Shown here piece after piece: positions 22,680 through 28,675 of a stretch of DNA of 28,675 bases. Below the pieces are notes generated by a model. That model did no database searches. It was not told the origin of the DNA and saw only the letters and a list, made by a program, of their open reading frames with translations. Within the stretch, counting starts at the first letter, position 1; every line of letters starts with the position of its first letter. Location of the stretch: IMG/VR virus record IMGVR_UViG_3300033571_012329, positions 1-28,675 of that record; one strand, written 5' to 3'. Origin of the DNA: a virus. The translations under genes were made by a program, and so were the position numbers.

Positions 22680-23609
22680 ATGCCCTTAAGCTTTCCCAGT
22701 AGCCCTAGCGTGGGCCAACAATCGACACAGAACGGCCGCACCTACTCGTGGACGGGCTATGCGTGGGAACTCGTCGCCGCGAGCGGTGGCGGCTCTGGCC
22801 TGTCATGGTCAGCCGTGCCAGCCTCCGCGACGGCAAGCGGCACGGCGGGGCAGATAGCGTATGACGGCGACAACGGGTTTTTCTACGTTGCGACGGCTAC
22901 GAATACTTGGAAGCGTGCGGCGATATCAACGTGGACGCTTGATCCGCATTGGCAAAACGTCTCGCTACTACTGAACGGCGACGGCAACCTCACAGATCTC
23001 TCCACCAATAACACATCAATTACAGCGTATGGCAACGTCGCAGCGACAGGGTCGGCGAAGTATGGCAGCGGCTCAATGACGTTTGACGGCAGCGGCGATT
23101 ACCTTGCAATGACAGGGCCGCAGTTTGCGTTTGGCACGGCGGACTTCACTATGGAGGCGTGGTTGTTTGTAGACAGCCACAACAACGGGTGGCGGACTAT
23201 TATGGGGGCTTCGACCGATCCGCCCTCAAACGTTGTCGCACCACGGCTTATTCTCTCTGCTGCGTCCGGTGGCGAGGTAACCAACGGTCTTAAGCTAGAC
23301 GTGTGGGACGGGTCAACAGGCACGGCGATCAGGGACTCTGTAGCGTTCCCAACGGGGGAGTGGGTCCACATTGCTCTTGTCCGACAGTCTGGCACGGCAA
23401 GGCTTTACAGAGGCGGCGTGCAGGTCGGCAGCACATCAATGACGAGGCAGCTTGCCCGTGAGCAGTTTTTCATAGGCAGAGGCTACGACAACGTAGATGG
23501 AGAGTACTTCGCGGGGAGAATCGACGACCTGCGAATCACCAAGGGCATTTGCCGCTATCCCGATGGCACCACATTCACGCCAAGCACAACGGCATTTCCT
23601 AATGCGTGA
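22680..23609 (+). CDS. Tail fibre with LamG-type domain
   Basis: A 309-residue protein behind TAGGAG (spacing seven). Same head as the gene at 21715 (MPLSFPSSP, STQNGR, WELVAASGGG), then a short linker and a LamG/concanavalin domain (about 97-305: VSLLLNGDG, FGTADFTMEAWLF, WVHIALVRQSG, RLYRGG, FIGRGYDNVDGEYFAGRIDDLRIT), related to the tip of the fibre at 19570. Probably binds host surface glycans. Confidence 0.82.
   Translation: MPLSFPSSPSVGQQSTQNGRTYSWTGYAWELVAASGGGSGLSWSAVPASATASGTAGQIAYDGDNGFFYVATATNTWKRAAISTWTLDPHWQNVSLLLNGDGNLTDLSTNNTSITAYGNVAATGSAKYGSGSMTFDGSGDYLAMTGPQFAFGTADFTMEAWLFVDSHNNGWRTIMGASTDPPSNVVAPRLILSAASGGEVTNGLKLDVWDGSTGTAIRDSVAFPTGEWVHIALVRQSGTARLYRGGVQVGSTSMTRQLAREQFFIGRGYDNVDGEYFAGRIDDLRITKGICRYPDGTTFTPSTTAFPNA
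22764..22793 (+). repeat. 30-base exact direct repeat, copy 2
   Basis: Identical to 21802-21831 and in the same place within a fibre gene; see that entry. Confidence 0.85.
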
Positions 23610-23660
23610 CGCGAAGAACCTCGCGTGTGAGATCGGGTACGCGATTGAAGGAGTGACGCG

Positions 23661-23987
23661 ATGAGCAGCACATACAACCAGTTACCGGGCACGATGAATT
23701 TGGCGTTCCGTCGCTCAAATGACTTCGCCACACTCATCGACTTCGACGGCACGACACTTGTCGGTTACACCGTCACGGCGAGCGTAAAAAGCCTCGTCAC
23801 CGGAGCGACCGTGGTGCCGTTCACGACGAGCATCACCGACGCCTCGGCGGGACAGGTCAACATTGCTCTGACCGACACGCAGACCGCCGCTCTCGCGGCT
23901 GGCACCTACGGCTGGCAGCTTGACTGGGTCGCTCCCGGCAGCGTGCAGCGGACGGCTCTCAGTGGCACCGTGGAGGTCTACGCATGA
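23661..23987 (+). CDS. BppU-N-like baseplate protein (second copy)
   Basis: A 108-residue protein with GAAGGAG seven bases before the ATG. It shares NL-x-F-x-R, L-x-GYT, QTAAL, W-x-WV-x-PG and RT-x-LSG with the gene at 19218, so the two are paralogues. It ends in an ATGA overlap with the following collagen-like gene, which repeats the order of the first copy. Confidence 0.72.
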   Translation: MSSTYNQLPGTMNLAFRRSNDFATLIDFDGTTLVGYTVTASVKSLVTGATVVPFTTSITDASAGQVNIALTDTQTAALAAGTYGWQLDWVAPGSVQRTALSGTVEVYA

Positions 23988-24271
23988 CACAGATCACAGC
24001 GAGCGTCTCGGCCCAGCCGATTACGGCCAGCGTCAACGCCTCGGGGAGCATCTCCGCGAGCGTGGGCTCGTCAGTCGTCGAGGCATCGGCAGGCGGCGGC
24101 ATCGGGCCGCAGGGTCCGCAGGGCGTGATCGGCCCTCCCGGCAACGCACTTTCTGCGGCGAGCGACGTGCAGTTGAGCGGGGTCGCCGAAGGCGACGTGC
24201 TGCGGTACTCGAACAGCAAGTGGCGAAACTACCCCGAAGGCGACATCGTAATCGACGGGCAGAATTTTTAA
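23984..24271 (+). CDS. Short collagen-like tail protein
   Basis: A 95-residue protein. An Ala/Ser/Val-rich beta segment (SASVSAQPITASVNASGSIS) leads into GIGPQGPQGVIGPPG (about 40-54), then a small beta domain with DVLRYSNSKWRNYP seen in many phage fibres. Looks like a shortened form of the fibre at 19570, which is also preceded by a BppU-like gene. Starts in ATGA. Confidence 0.7.
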   Translation: MTQITASVSAQPITASVNASGSISASVGSSVVEASAGGGIGPQGPQGVIGPPGNALSAASDVQLSGVAEGDVLRYSNSKWRNYPEGDIVIDGQNF

Positions 24272-24280
24272 GGAGCAATC

Positions 24281-24988
24281 ATGGCGAATCGTCTTAGGCT
24301 GAAGCGTAGAGTCTCAGGCAATGCGGGGTCGCCCGCGACACTCTTGAACGGCGAGGTTGCCTACAACGAGGTCTCGGATCAGCTTTGGTACGGCAAGGGC
24401 TTGGGGCAGGATGGCAACGCCACCAGCGTGATCTGCATCGGCGGCGAAGGCACATACGCCACGAAGAGCCATGTCGCCTCGGCGGTCGCTGCGGTTGACG
24501 TTTCCTCGCAGCTTGCCAACTACCTGACCACGGCGAATGCGGCGACGACCTACCTGACGATCTCGTCGGCGAGCAGCACCTACCTCTCGCAGTCGAGTGC
24601 GAGCAGCACATATGCGCCTCTGGCGTCTCCAGCACTGACCGGCTCGCCAACCGCCCCGAATCAGACCGCTGGCGACTCTTCGACGAAGATCGCGAACACC
24701 TCGTTCGTCATGACGGCTGTGGCGAATCTGGTGGCGAGTGCCCCAGAGGCACTCAACACACTGGCAGAACTCGCGACCGCTTTGGGTTCAGACGCCTCGT
24801 TCTCCACGACGATCAGCAACAGCATCGGCGGCAAGCTCGCCAAGGCCAGCAACCTTTCTGATCTCACTGACGCGACCACGGCCCGCACGAACCTCGGCCT
24901 CGGCACGATGGCGACTCAGGCGTCGAGCAACGTGAACATCACTGGTGGCAGCATCGACAATATCACGATCGACTCAGGAACCTTTTGA
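24281..24988 (+). CDS. Tail fibre protein
   Basis: A 235-residue protein with AAGGAG about five bases before the ATG. The N-terminal domain (RLKRRVSGNAGSPATLLNGEVAYNEV, then LWYGKG) is a common phage fibre attachment domain. Residues 80-130 are Ser/Ala/Tyr repeats; the end (LSDLTDATTARTNLGLGTMATQ) is the widespread fibre C-terminal repeat. Its stop overlaps the next gene as TTGA. Confidence 0.78.
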   Translation: MANRLRLKRRVSGNAGSPATLLNGEVAYNEVSDQLWYGKGLGQDGNATSVICIGGEGTYATKSHVASAVAAVDVSSQLANYLTTANAATTYLTISSASSTYLSQSSASSTYAPLASPALTGSPTAPNQTAGDSSTKIANTSFVMTAVANLVASAPEALNTLAELATALGSDASFSTTISNSIGGKLAKASNLSDLTDATTARTNLGLGTMATQASSNVNITGGSIDNITIDSGTF

Positions 24989-25326
24989 TCGTGGCAAACG
25001 TCGTCCGCAACCCGTACAGCAACACGGCTGGCAATGTGCCCAGTTCGCTGGGGAACGGCGTCCTCGCCGTGAATCAAGCTGACGGCAGGCTGTTCTACCG
25101 CAATGGTGCCGGGTCTGTGACGACGTTCTCGTCGATCGCGTCGTTCGCGACCACAGGGTCGTTCCCGGCAGTCGGTTTGGCGAATTTGCTGTACCTCGCG
25201 TCCGATAGCTCTCGCGCCTATCAGTTCGTGGGCGGGGTATACATAGAGGTCGGCGTGTCTGGTGGCGGCAGTAGCGGCGGCACAGAAACAGACTCACTTC
25301 ATCCTTTCCTTCTGATGGGAGGCTAA
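24985..25326 (+). CDS. Short tail fibre protein
   Basis: A 113-residue protein from TTG 24985 (TTGA overlap) or GTG 24991. The head (RNPYSNTAGNVPSSLGNGVLAVNQADGRLFY) is a distant relative of that at 24281; residues 58-93 are another copy of the FPAxGLxNLLYLASDSSRAYQFVGGVYIEV module shared with the fibres at 19570 and 21715. Probably a short accessory fibre. Confidence 0.62.
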   Translation: MIVANVVRNPYSNTAGNVPSSLGNGVLAVNQADGRLFYRNGAGSVTTFSSIASFATTGSFPAVGLANLLYLASDSSRAYQFVGGVYIEVGVSGGGSSGGTETDSLHPFLLMGG

Positions 25327-25327
25327 T

Positions 25328-25657
25328 GTGCCACAGGCTCACAAAGTTCTTGGGCAAAGCAACCCAACTGCGACGACGCTGACAACGCTCTACACAGTGG
25401 CGTCTTCCACTAACGTCATTGTGTCAACGATCTCGATTTGCAACCAAGCGGCGGCGTCAGCGACTTACAGGATTGCAATTCGACCGGCTGGCGCAACGGC
25501 GACGGCAGTTCATTACCTCGTCTTTGATTCTGTGATCCCGGCTAACGACACAATCACACTGACGCTTGGCTTGACGCTAGCGGCAACCGATGTAATTAGC
25601 GTCTACGCAAGTTCTGCCACGGTATCGTTCCATGCCTACGGCGTAGAGATCACATGA
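25328..25657 (+). CDS. Conserved phage structural protein (beta-rich, ca. 110 residues)
   Basis: A 109-residue protein from GTG 25328, GGGAGG six bases upstream. The sequence KVLGQSNPTATTLTTLYTVASST, then a C-N motif, then VIPANDTITLTLGLTLAATDVISVYASS is a familiar small beta-sandwich found in tail or decoration proteins of aquatic phages. It overlaps the next gene by four bases. Confidence 0.7.
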   Translation: MPQAHKVLGQSNPTATTLTTLYTVASSTNVIVSTISICNQAAASATYRIAIRPAGATATAVHYLVFDSVIPANDTITLTLGLTLAATDVISVYASSATVSFHAYGVEIT

Positions 25658-26496
25658 GCCGCAGACTAACAAGCTCTACATCACTGCGAGGTGCTGCCCT
25701 CTCGCCGTTGACGTGGCCTGCGAGGGTTCTTGTTCAGTATTTGATCGCTGGCGGTGGCGGCAGCGGCGGAGCGGGGCCGCGTGCTGCCGCTGGAGGTGCT
25801 GGGGGTGTGTTGACAGGGATATTTCCGGCTACTCCCGGCGTCAGCTACTCTTTCGTTATTGGCGGTGGCGGATCACTGGCGTTTGCGCATGGTTCCGGCA
25901 ATGCAACGCCGGGAACTGCTGGCACGGCGTCTACGGCATTTGGCTTAACTGCATTAGGGGGAGGTCTGGGTGCTGGCGGCGACGGCTCCATCTCCGGTGG
26001 CTTTGGCGCGAGCGGTGGCGGCGCGTGGGCGAGCGGTGCCGCAGGCATAGGATCAGTCGCGCAGGGATTTCGGGGCGGGTTCGGGGCCAATAGTGGCGTG
26101 TACGGCACAGGCGGCGGCGGCGGAGCAGGCGGAGCGGGCGGAAGTGGCACATCATCCGCGAGCGGCAATGGCGGTGCCGGAATCAATAGCACCATCACAG
26201 GCAGTTCAGTCGGCTACGGCGGAGGCGGCAGCGGCGCAAACTTCTCGTCGGCAACCGCTGGGTCTGCATCGGCGGGCGGCGGCTCAGGACGCAACACTTC
26301 GCCCAGCAATCAATCTGCTGCGCAAGGCACTGCGAACCGAGGCGGCGGTGGCGGCAGTGGAGGCAGTGGAGGATCGGGCGTGGTCATCCTGCGCAGCACA
26401 TCGCCAGCGATTGAGACTACCGGATCGCCAACAGTCAGCAACGCTGGCACAGACTATGTCTACACGTTCACGGGCAGCGGGAGCATCACGTTTTAA
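25654..26496 (+). CDS. Glycine-rich receptor-binding tail protein
   Basis: A 280-residue protein. After a short N-terminal head, VQYLIAGGGGSGGAG opens a long Gly/Ser/Ala-rich region (30-250) of the polyglycine-helix type found in phage adhesins, closing with GGGGGSGGSGGSGVVILR and a small beta cap (YVYTFTGSGSITF). Such Gly-rich tips form the host-contacting surface and vary fast. Its stop overlaps the next start (TAATG). Confidence 0.85.
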   Translation: MSRRLTSSTSLRGAALSPLTWPARVLVQYLIAGGGGSGGAGPRAAAGGAGGVLTGIFPATPGVSYSFVIGGGGSLAFAHGSGNATPGTAGTASTAFGLTALGGGLGAGGDGSISGGFGASGGGAWASGAAGIGSVAQGFRGGFGANSGVYGTGGGGGAGGAGGSGTSSASGNGGAGINSTITGSSVGYGGGGSGANFSSATAGSASAGGGSGRNTSPSNQSAAQGTANRGGGGGSGGSGGSGVVILRSTSPAIETTGSPTVSNAGTDYVYTFTGSGSITF

Positions 26497-26789
26497 TGGC
26501 ACACTTCGCTGAACTTGACGAAAACAACGTCGTCGCGTCTGTAGCCGTGGTATCCAACACGGTGCTTCTCGTTGACGGCGTTGAGGTTGAGTCGAAAGGC
26601 GTTGACCTCATGGAGTCGATCACCGGGCACAGGCGTTGGAAGCAAACGTCATACAGCGGAAGGTTAAGGTGCAACTACGCAGGCATCGGCATGACCTACC
26701 GCGAAGACATTGACGCCTTCGTGCCGCCATGCCCCGGCGAGGGCTGGACGCTGGACGAGTCGACAGGCGAGTGGGTGCAGCCGCAGTAA
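26496..26789 (+). CDS. Conserved tail-associated phage protein
   Basis: A 97-residue protein. MAHFAELDENNVVASVAVVSN, WKQTSY, R-x-x-YAGIG-x-x-Y and W-x-LDESTGEWVQP match a small protein very common next to tail fibres in cyanophage- and pelagiphage-like genomes. Role not established; fibre assembly or capping is a common guess. Confidence 0.75.
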   Translation: MAHFAELDENNVVASVAVVSNTVLLVDGVEVESKGVDLMESITGHRRWKQTSYSGRLRCNYAGIGMTYREDIDAFVPPCPGEGWTLDESTGEWVQPQ

Positions 26790-26840
26790 TGCTATTTGCG
26801 TCAGACGCGGTGCGTGGCAGAACACTCTAGGAGCAAATAC

Positions 26841-26984
26841 ATGCCATTCTTCAGCATCCCAGCCACGCTCTCCGGTGCTCCGTATGTCGAGCGGACGCAC
26901 CCGATGTTGATTCCGCTCGCGGCGGCTCTCGGTCTGTCTGAGGCTCAGGTCGATCAGGCGTTTGTCGAGGCGGCGAGCATTTGA
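26841..26984 (+). CDS. Small protein, function unknown
   Basis: A 47-residue protein with TAGGAG seven bases before ATG 26841. Hydrophobic and helical in the second half (PLAAALGLSEAQVDQAFVEA). Its stop overlaps the next start (TTGA). Confidence 0.6.
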   Translation: MPFFSIPATLSGAPYVERTHPMLIPLAAALGLSEAQVDQAFVEAASI

Positions 26985-27094
26985 GCAAAATCCTAGCCGC
27001 CATAGCGATTGCCATAGCCATAGTCGCTCAAGCTCTCATGTTCGCTGCTGAGGCTATCGGAGACATGAGCGATGAGTGGAACTCCGATCTCTAA
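26981..27094 (+). CDS. Very small single-pass membrane protein
   Basis: A 37-residue protein from TTG 26981. A hydrophobic run ILAAIAIAIAIVAQALMFAA spans residues 4-23, followed by a charged tail. No good ribosome binding site; supported mainly by the overlap at both ends. Function unknown. Confidence 0.35.
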   Translation: MSKILAAIAIAIAIVAQALMFAAEAIGDMSDEWNSDL

Positions 27095-27194
27095 GGAGCA
27101 ACTCGCAACTCGTGGAGTGTGCTGTGGCATGAGATGCTTGAACTGCCCATACATACCTAAGCACCAAGGAGGCTCTCGTGTTCTCAATTCTTAG
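27072..27194 (+). CDS. Tiny cysteine-rich CCGxxCxxCPY protein
   Basis: A 40-residue protein from ATG 27072 (GGAG nine bases upstream). The core C17-C18-G-M-R-C22-L-N-C25-P-Y-I-P-K-H is the signature of small iron-sulfur or zinc-binding proteins of the DUF5522/oxidoreductase-like type; four cysteines sit within nine residues. It overlaps the next gene by 17 bases and contains that gene's ribosome binding site. Confidence 0.6.
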   Translation: MSGTPISKEQLATRGVCCGMRCLNCPYIPKHQGGSRVLNS

Positions 27195-27423
27195 CTGGCT
27201 GATCTATGGAGTGATTGTGGGTGGCATTGCGAGGGCCATCTACAAGGGTGACACTCCTCCGGGCTGGATTCCCACCATTGCCACAGGGGTGGCAGGCTCT
27301 GTTTTGGGTGGCATGATCCACTCCATGATCTCAGGGGGCAGACAAGACTCTGCCGGGATCGTTTTTGGAGTGATTGGAGGCATTCTGGCCTGCTATCTCT
27401 ACTCGAAGTGGCAGAATGCCTGA
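27178..27423 (+). CDS. GlsB/YeaQ/YmgE-like small membrane protein
   Basis: An 81-residue protein from GTG 27178 with AAGGAGG at good spacing. Three hydrophobic, Gly-rich helices (LIYGVIVGGIARAI, TIATGVAGSVLGGMI, GIVFGVIGGILACYLY) match the stress-response/transglycosylase-associated membrane family. In phages it may affect the host envelope, for example in lysis or superinfection. Its stop overlaps the HNH start. Confidence 0.75.
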   Translation: MFSILSWLIYGVIVGGIARAIYKGDTPPGWIPTIATGVAGSVLGGMIHSMISGGRQDSAGIVFGVIGGILACYLYSKWQNA

Positions 27424-27697
27424 GCGATTTGGCTTCTTCAAGCCCAAGAAGCCCCCTATCAGGAAGAAAGGCCCAAGCTTCTCTCAGAGGTATGGGCCAG
27501 AATGGGAAGCTATCAGACTTCAAGTCTTAGTGAGAGACAATTGGCAATGCAGGCATTGTGGGAGAGTTTGTGGAGATAGGTGGGAAGCACAAGTTGACCA
27601 CATTGTGCCACTTAGGCAATCTGAGAATCACTCAGAAGAGAATCTCCAGACTCTGTGCATCAGATGCCATCTCAAGAAGACTCAGCAAGGCCTCTAG
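27416..27697 (+). CDS. HNH endonuclease next to terminase
   Basis: A 93-residue protein from ATG 27416 (ATG inside the end of the previous gene). HNH residues: C45xxC48, D61-H62, N76, C81xxC84-H85. The position just before terS is that of the HNH proteins that work with HK97-type terminases in cos cleavage. Base use is A+T richer than the tail genes. Confidence 0.85.
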   Translation: MPERFGFFKPKKPPIRKKGPSFSQRYGPEWEAIRLQVLVRDNWQCRHCGRVCGDRWEAQVDHIVPLRQSENHSEENLQTLCIRCHLKKTQQGL

Positions 27698-27781
27698 CTC
27701 TCGATTTAAGACAGTTCTGAATAGTCTGGGTATGGGGACACCCTTTTCGAGAAGTGGGCTTTGTAGCTCATTTAATGCAAT

Positions 27782-27860
27782 ACCCCAATACCCCATTTTT
27801 CTTCTATATAGGGCCAATTTGAAAAAATCTCCAGAAATGGGGTTTTTGGGGTATTGGGGT
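27782..27860. repeat. 14-base perfect inverted repeat
   Basis: ACCCCAATACCCCA (27782-27795) is the exact reverse complement of TGGGGTATTGGGGT (27847-27860), separated by 51 bases. AATACCCC is itself tandem (27779-27786 and 27787-27794). Three GGGG runs in the right arm region (27839, 27848, 27856) could also form unusual structures. Confidence 0.85.
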
Positions 27861-27959
27861 TTTTACCTTTGTTTTTCTCGAAGAAAACACAGAAAAAAGT
27901 AATACCCCAATTCGCGGAATCGGGGTATGAGGGGTTTTGGTTTTGGTCCCTATATAGAA
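27802..27959. repeat. 12-base inverted repeat TTCTATATAGGG
   Basis: TTCTATATAGGG (27802-27813) and CCCTATATAGAA (27948-27959) are exact reverse complements. CTATATAGGG also appears once at 5515-5524. The pair frames the right arm of the 14-base repeat and the 27-base palindrome. Confidence 0.8.
27902..27928. repeat. 27-base near-perfect palindrome
   Basis: ATACCCC (27902-27908) pairs with GGGGTAT (27922-27928) and ATTC (27910-27913) with GAAT (27917-27920) about GCG, with one mismatch. This is a typical dimer-protein site or hairpin. Confidence 0.85.
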
Positions 27960-28125
27960 AAGTCGCTTGCAAAGCTGGATTCGACTTTACGGCTTTTGCC
28001 AAGAGGTTCATACTCGCATGCAGACGCGAAAGTAGGCCCACTCCGGGGGAGTATCGTTTTCCCCAGCGTTTTACGCTTACCGGCCCACACCGGGCCGAAC
28101 CGTGAGCGGCTGCAAAAAAATCAGG

Positions 28126-28142
28126 AGGGGCTTTTTGCCCCT
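28126..28142 (+). promoter_or_regulatory. Hairpin over the terS ribosome binding site
   Basis: AGGGGC (28126-28131) and GCCCCT (28137-28142) form a stem with a TTTTT loop. It includes half of AGGAGG (28123-28128), the only good ribosome binding site for terS, which lies about 19 bases before the ATG, too far unless the hairpin shortens the distance or hides it. Confidence 0.5.
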
Positions 28143-28147
28143 AAAAC

Positions 28148-28612
28148 ATGGGTCGCCCGCCGATCCCCACAGCCATCAAGATCGTTCGCGGCAACCCCGG
28201 CCAGAGACCGATCAACACTGATGAGCCTCAGCCGCCACCGGCCGACTGCACGCCGCCTGAGACTCTCAGCGACGTCGGCGTGGAAAAATGGCTTGAGCTT
28301 ACAGACTTGCTCAGTAGGATGGGCGTGTTTACCCTCGCAGATCGCAGCGCGATCGAGAGGTACTGCTTGCTCCACGAGCAATGGATGATCGTGGTAAAGC
28401 ACGTTCGAGAGAACGGAATGACGCAAGTCACGCAGACTGGATACAGCCAACTGACCGCAGAGGGGTCACTGTTCAAGAGTTTGCCGGGCGATCTGCTCAA
28501 GTTAGAGCAGCAGTTCGGCATGACTCCGGCAGCGAGGTCTAGTCTCAAGGTAACGGATGCCGCTGCCCCCGCCGATCCGCTTGACGCGTTTGTCAAAAGC
28601 AGACGCGCTTAG
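28148..28612 (+). CDS. terS: Terminase small subunit, P27 family
   Basis: A 154-residue protein. The start GRPPIPTAIKIVRGNPGQRPIN is the hallmark of P27-like small terminases; the helical middle (VEKWLELTDLLSRMGVFTLADRSAIERY, then EQWMIVVKHV) and the QFGMTPAARSSL end match too. It recognises the packaging site and hands DNA to the large subunit. P27 members commonly pair with an HNH protein, as here at 27416. Confidence 0.95.
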   Translation: MGRPPIPTAIKIVRGNPGQRPINTDEPQPPPADCTPPETLSDVGVEKWLELTDLLSRMGVFTLADRSAIERYCLLHEQWMIVVKHVRENGMTQVTQTGYSQLTAEGSLFKSLPGDLLKLEQQFGMTPAARSSLKVTDAAAPADPLDAFVKSRRA

Positions 28613-28675
28613 TCAGGGTCTCGACTACTACTTCGACCAGCGAAAAGCCGACCACGCCGTCAGCTTCTTCGAGAA
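28557..28675 (+). CDS. terL: Terminase large subunit, N-terminal fragment
   Basis: The frame is open to the window end. ATG 28557 is preferred, with AAGG about six bases upstream; TTG 28581 or 28590 are other options. The visible ADALSQGLDYYFDQRKAD followed by a Val-Ser-Phe-Phe-Glu helix is typical of the start of P27-associated large terminases, before the ATPase domain. It overlaps terS by 56 bases. Gene continues outside the window. Confidence 0.75.
   Translation, partial: MPLPPPIRLTRLSKADALSQGLDYYFDQRKADHAVSFFE

Larger units (their letters stand above)
27698..28147 (+). other. Noncoding region upstream of terminase, rich in inverted repeats
   Basis: 450 bases with no convincing gene. 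The first 260 bases are A+T rich and carry the GGGGTATT/AATACCCC repeats, two TATATAG inverted arms and one TAGTCTGGG element (27722-27730). The last 130 bases turn GC-rich with several small hairpins (for example CGGCCC 28081-28086 with GGGCCG 28092-28097). Its place between HNH and terS makes it the best candidate for the cos or other packaging site. Confidence 0.65.

Noticed and set aside
27839-27941. GGGG/TTTT runs as a telomere-like or G-quadruplex element
   Set aside because: Only three close GGGG runs occur; the fourth is over 60 bases away. The inverted-repeat reading explains the sequence better.

Overview
The window looks like part of a tailed double-stranded DNA phage genome (Caudoviricetes). 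Every supported gene is on the + strand. Genes are packed with start/stop overlaps (ATGA, GTGA, TTGA) or very short gaps, and many starts have strong AAGGAGG-type ribosome binding sites. The window ends in a P27-type small terminase followed by the first codons of a large terminase. No integrase, repressor, tRNA, rRNA or CRISPR array is visible. Portal, capsid and tail-shaft genes are absent and presumably follow the terminase. The host cannot be named from the sequence; it is a bacterium with an anti-Shine-Dalgarno system, and the tail proteins resemble those of uncultured aquatic phages.

Layout. (1) 1-8.3 kb, replication and recombination: two small unknown proteins, an SNF2-type helicase, a DUF3799/RecE-like PD-(D/E)XK nuclease, a putative ssDNA-binding or recombination accessory protein, a primase-polymerase, a UvrD-type helicase, a zinc/ExoX-C-like protein and a bacterioferritin-like protein. 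(2) 8.3-12.1 kb, accessory nuclease block: zinc ribbon, a conserved small phage protein, an HNH endonuclease, four PD-(D/E)XK-like small nucleases and a Gp88-like cysteine protein. (3) 12.1-16 kb, host-interaction or modification block: GNAT-like protein, CAP/SCP domain protein, then a FkbM methyltransferase and two glycosyltransferase-like genes bracketed by two related helix-turn-helix proteins. (4) 16-19.2 kb: a run of small membrane-anchored proteins around a papain-like (C1) cysteine peptidase, possibly a lysis or envelope module. (5) 19.2-27 kb: tail-fibre/receptor-binding region with collagen-like, LamG, fibronectin III and glycine-rich proteins, many built from the same repeated modules. 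(6) 27-28.7 kb: tiny cysteine-rich protein, GlsB-like membrane protein, HNH endonuclease, a 450-base noncoding region full of inverted repeats (possible cos or packaging site), terS and the start of terL.

Most notable sequence signals: a recurrent TAGT(A/C)(C/T)GGA element, seven copies, nearly all at gene boundaries of the early region; a family of GGGGTATT/AATACCCC inverted repeats shared by only two noncoding gaps (5504-5687 and 27698-28147); the tight cluster of PD-(D/E)XK folds; a duplicated two-gene tail cassette (BppU-like plus collagen-like); and a bacterioferritin-like protein that appears to lack part of its ferroxidase centre. Family assignments come from reading motifs, not from database searches.
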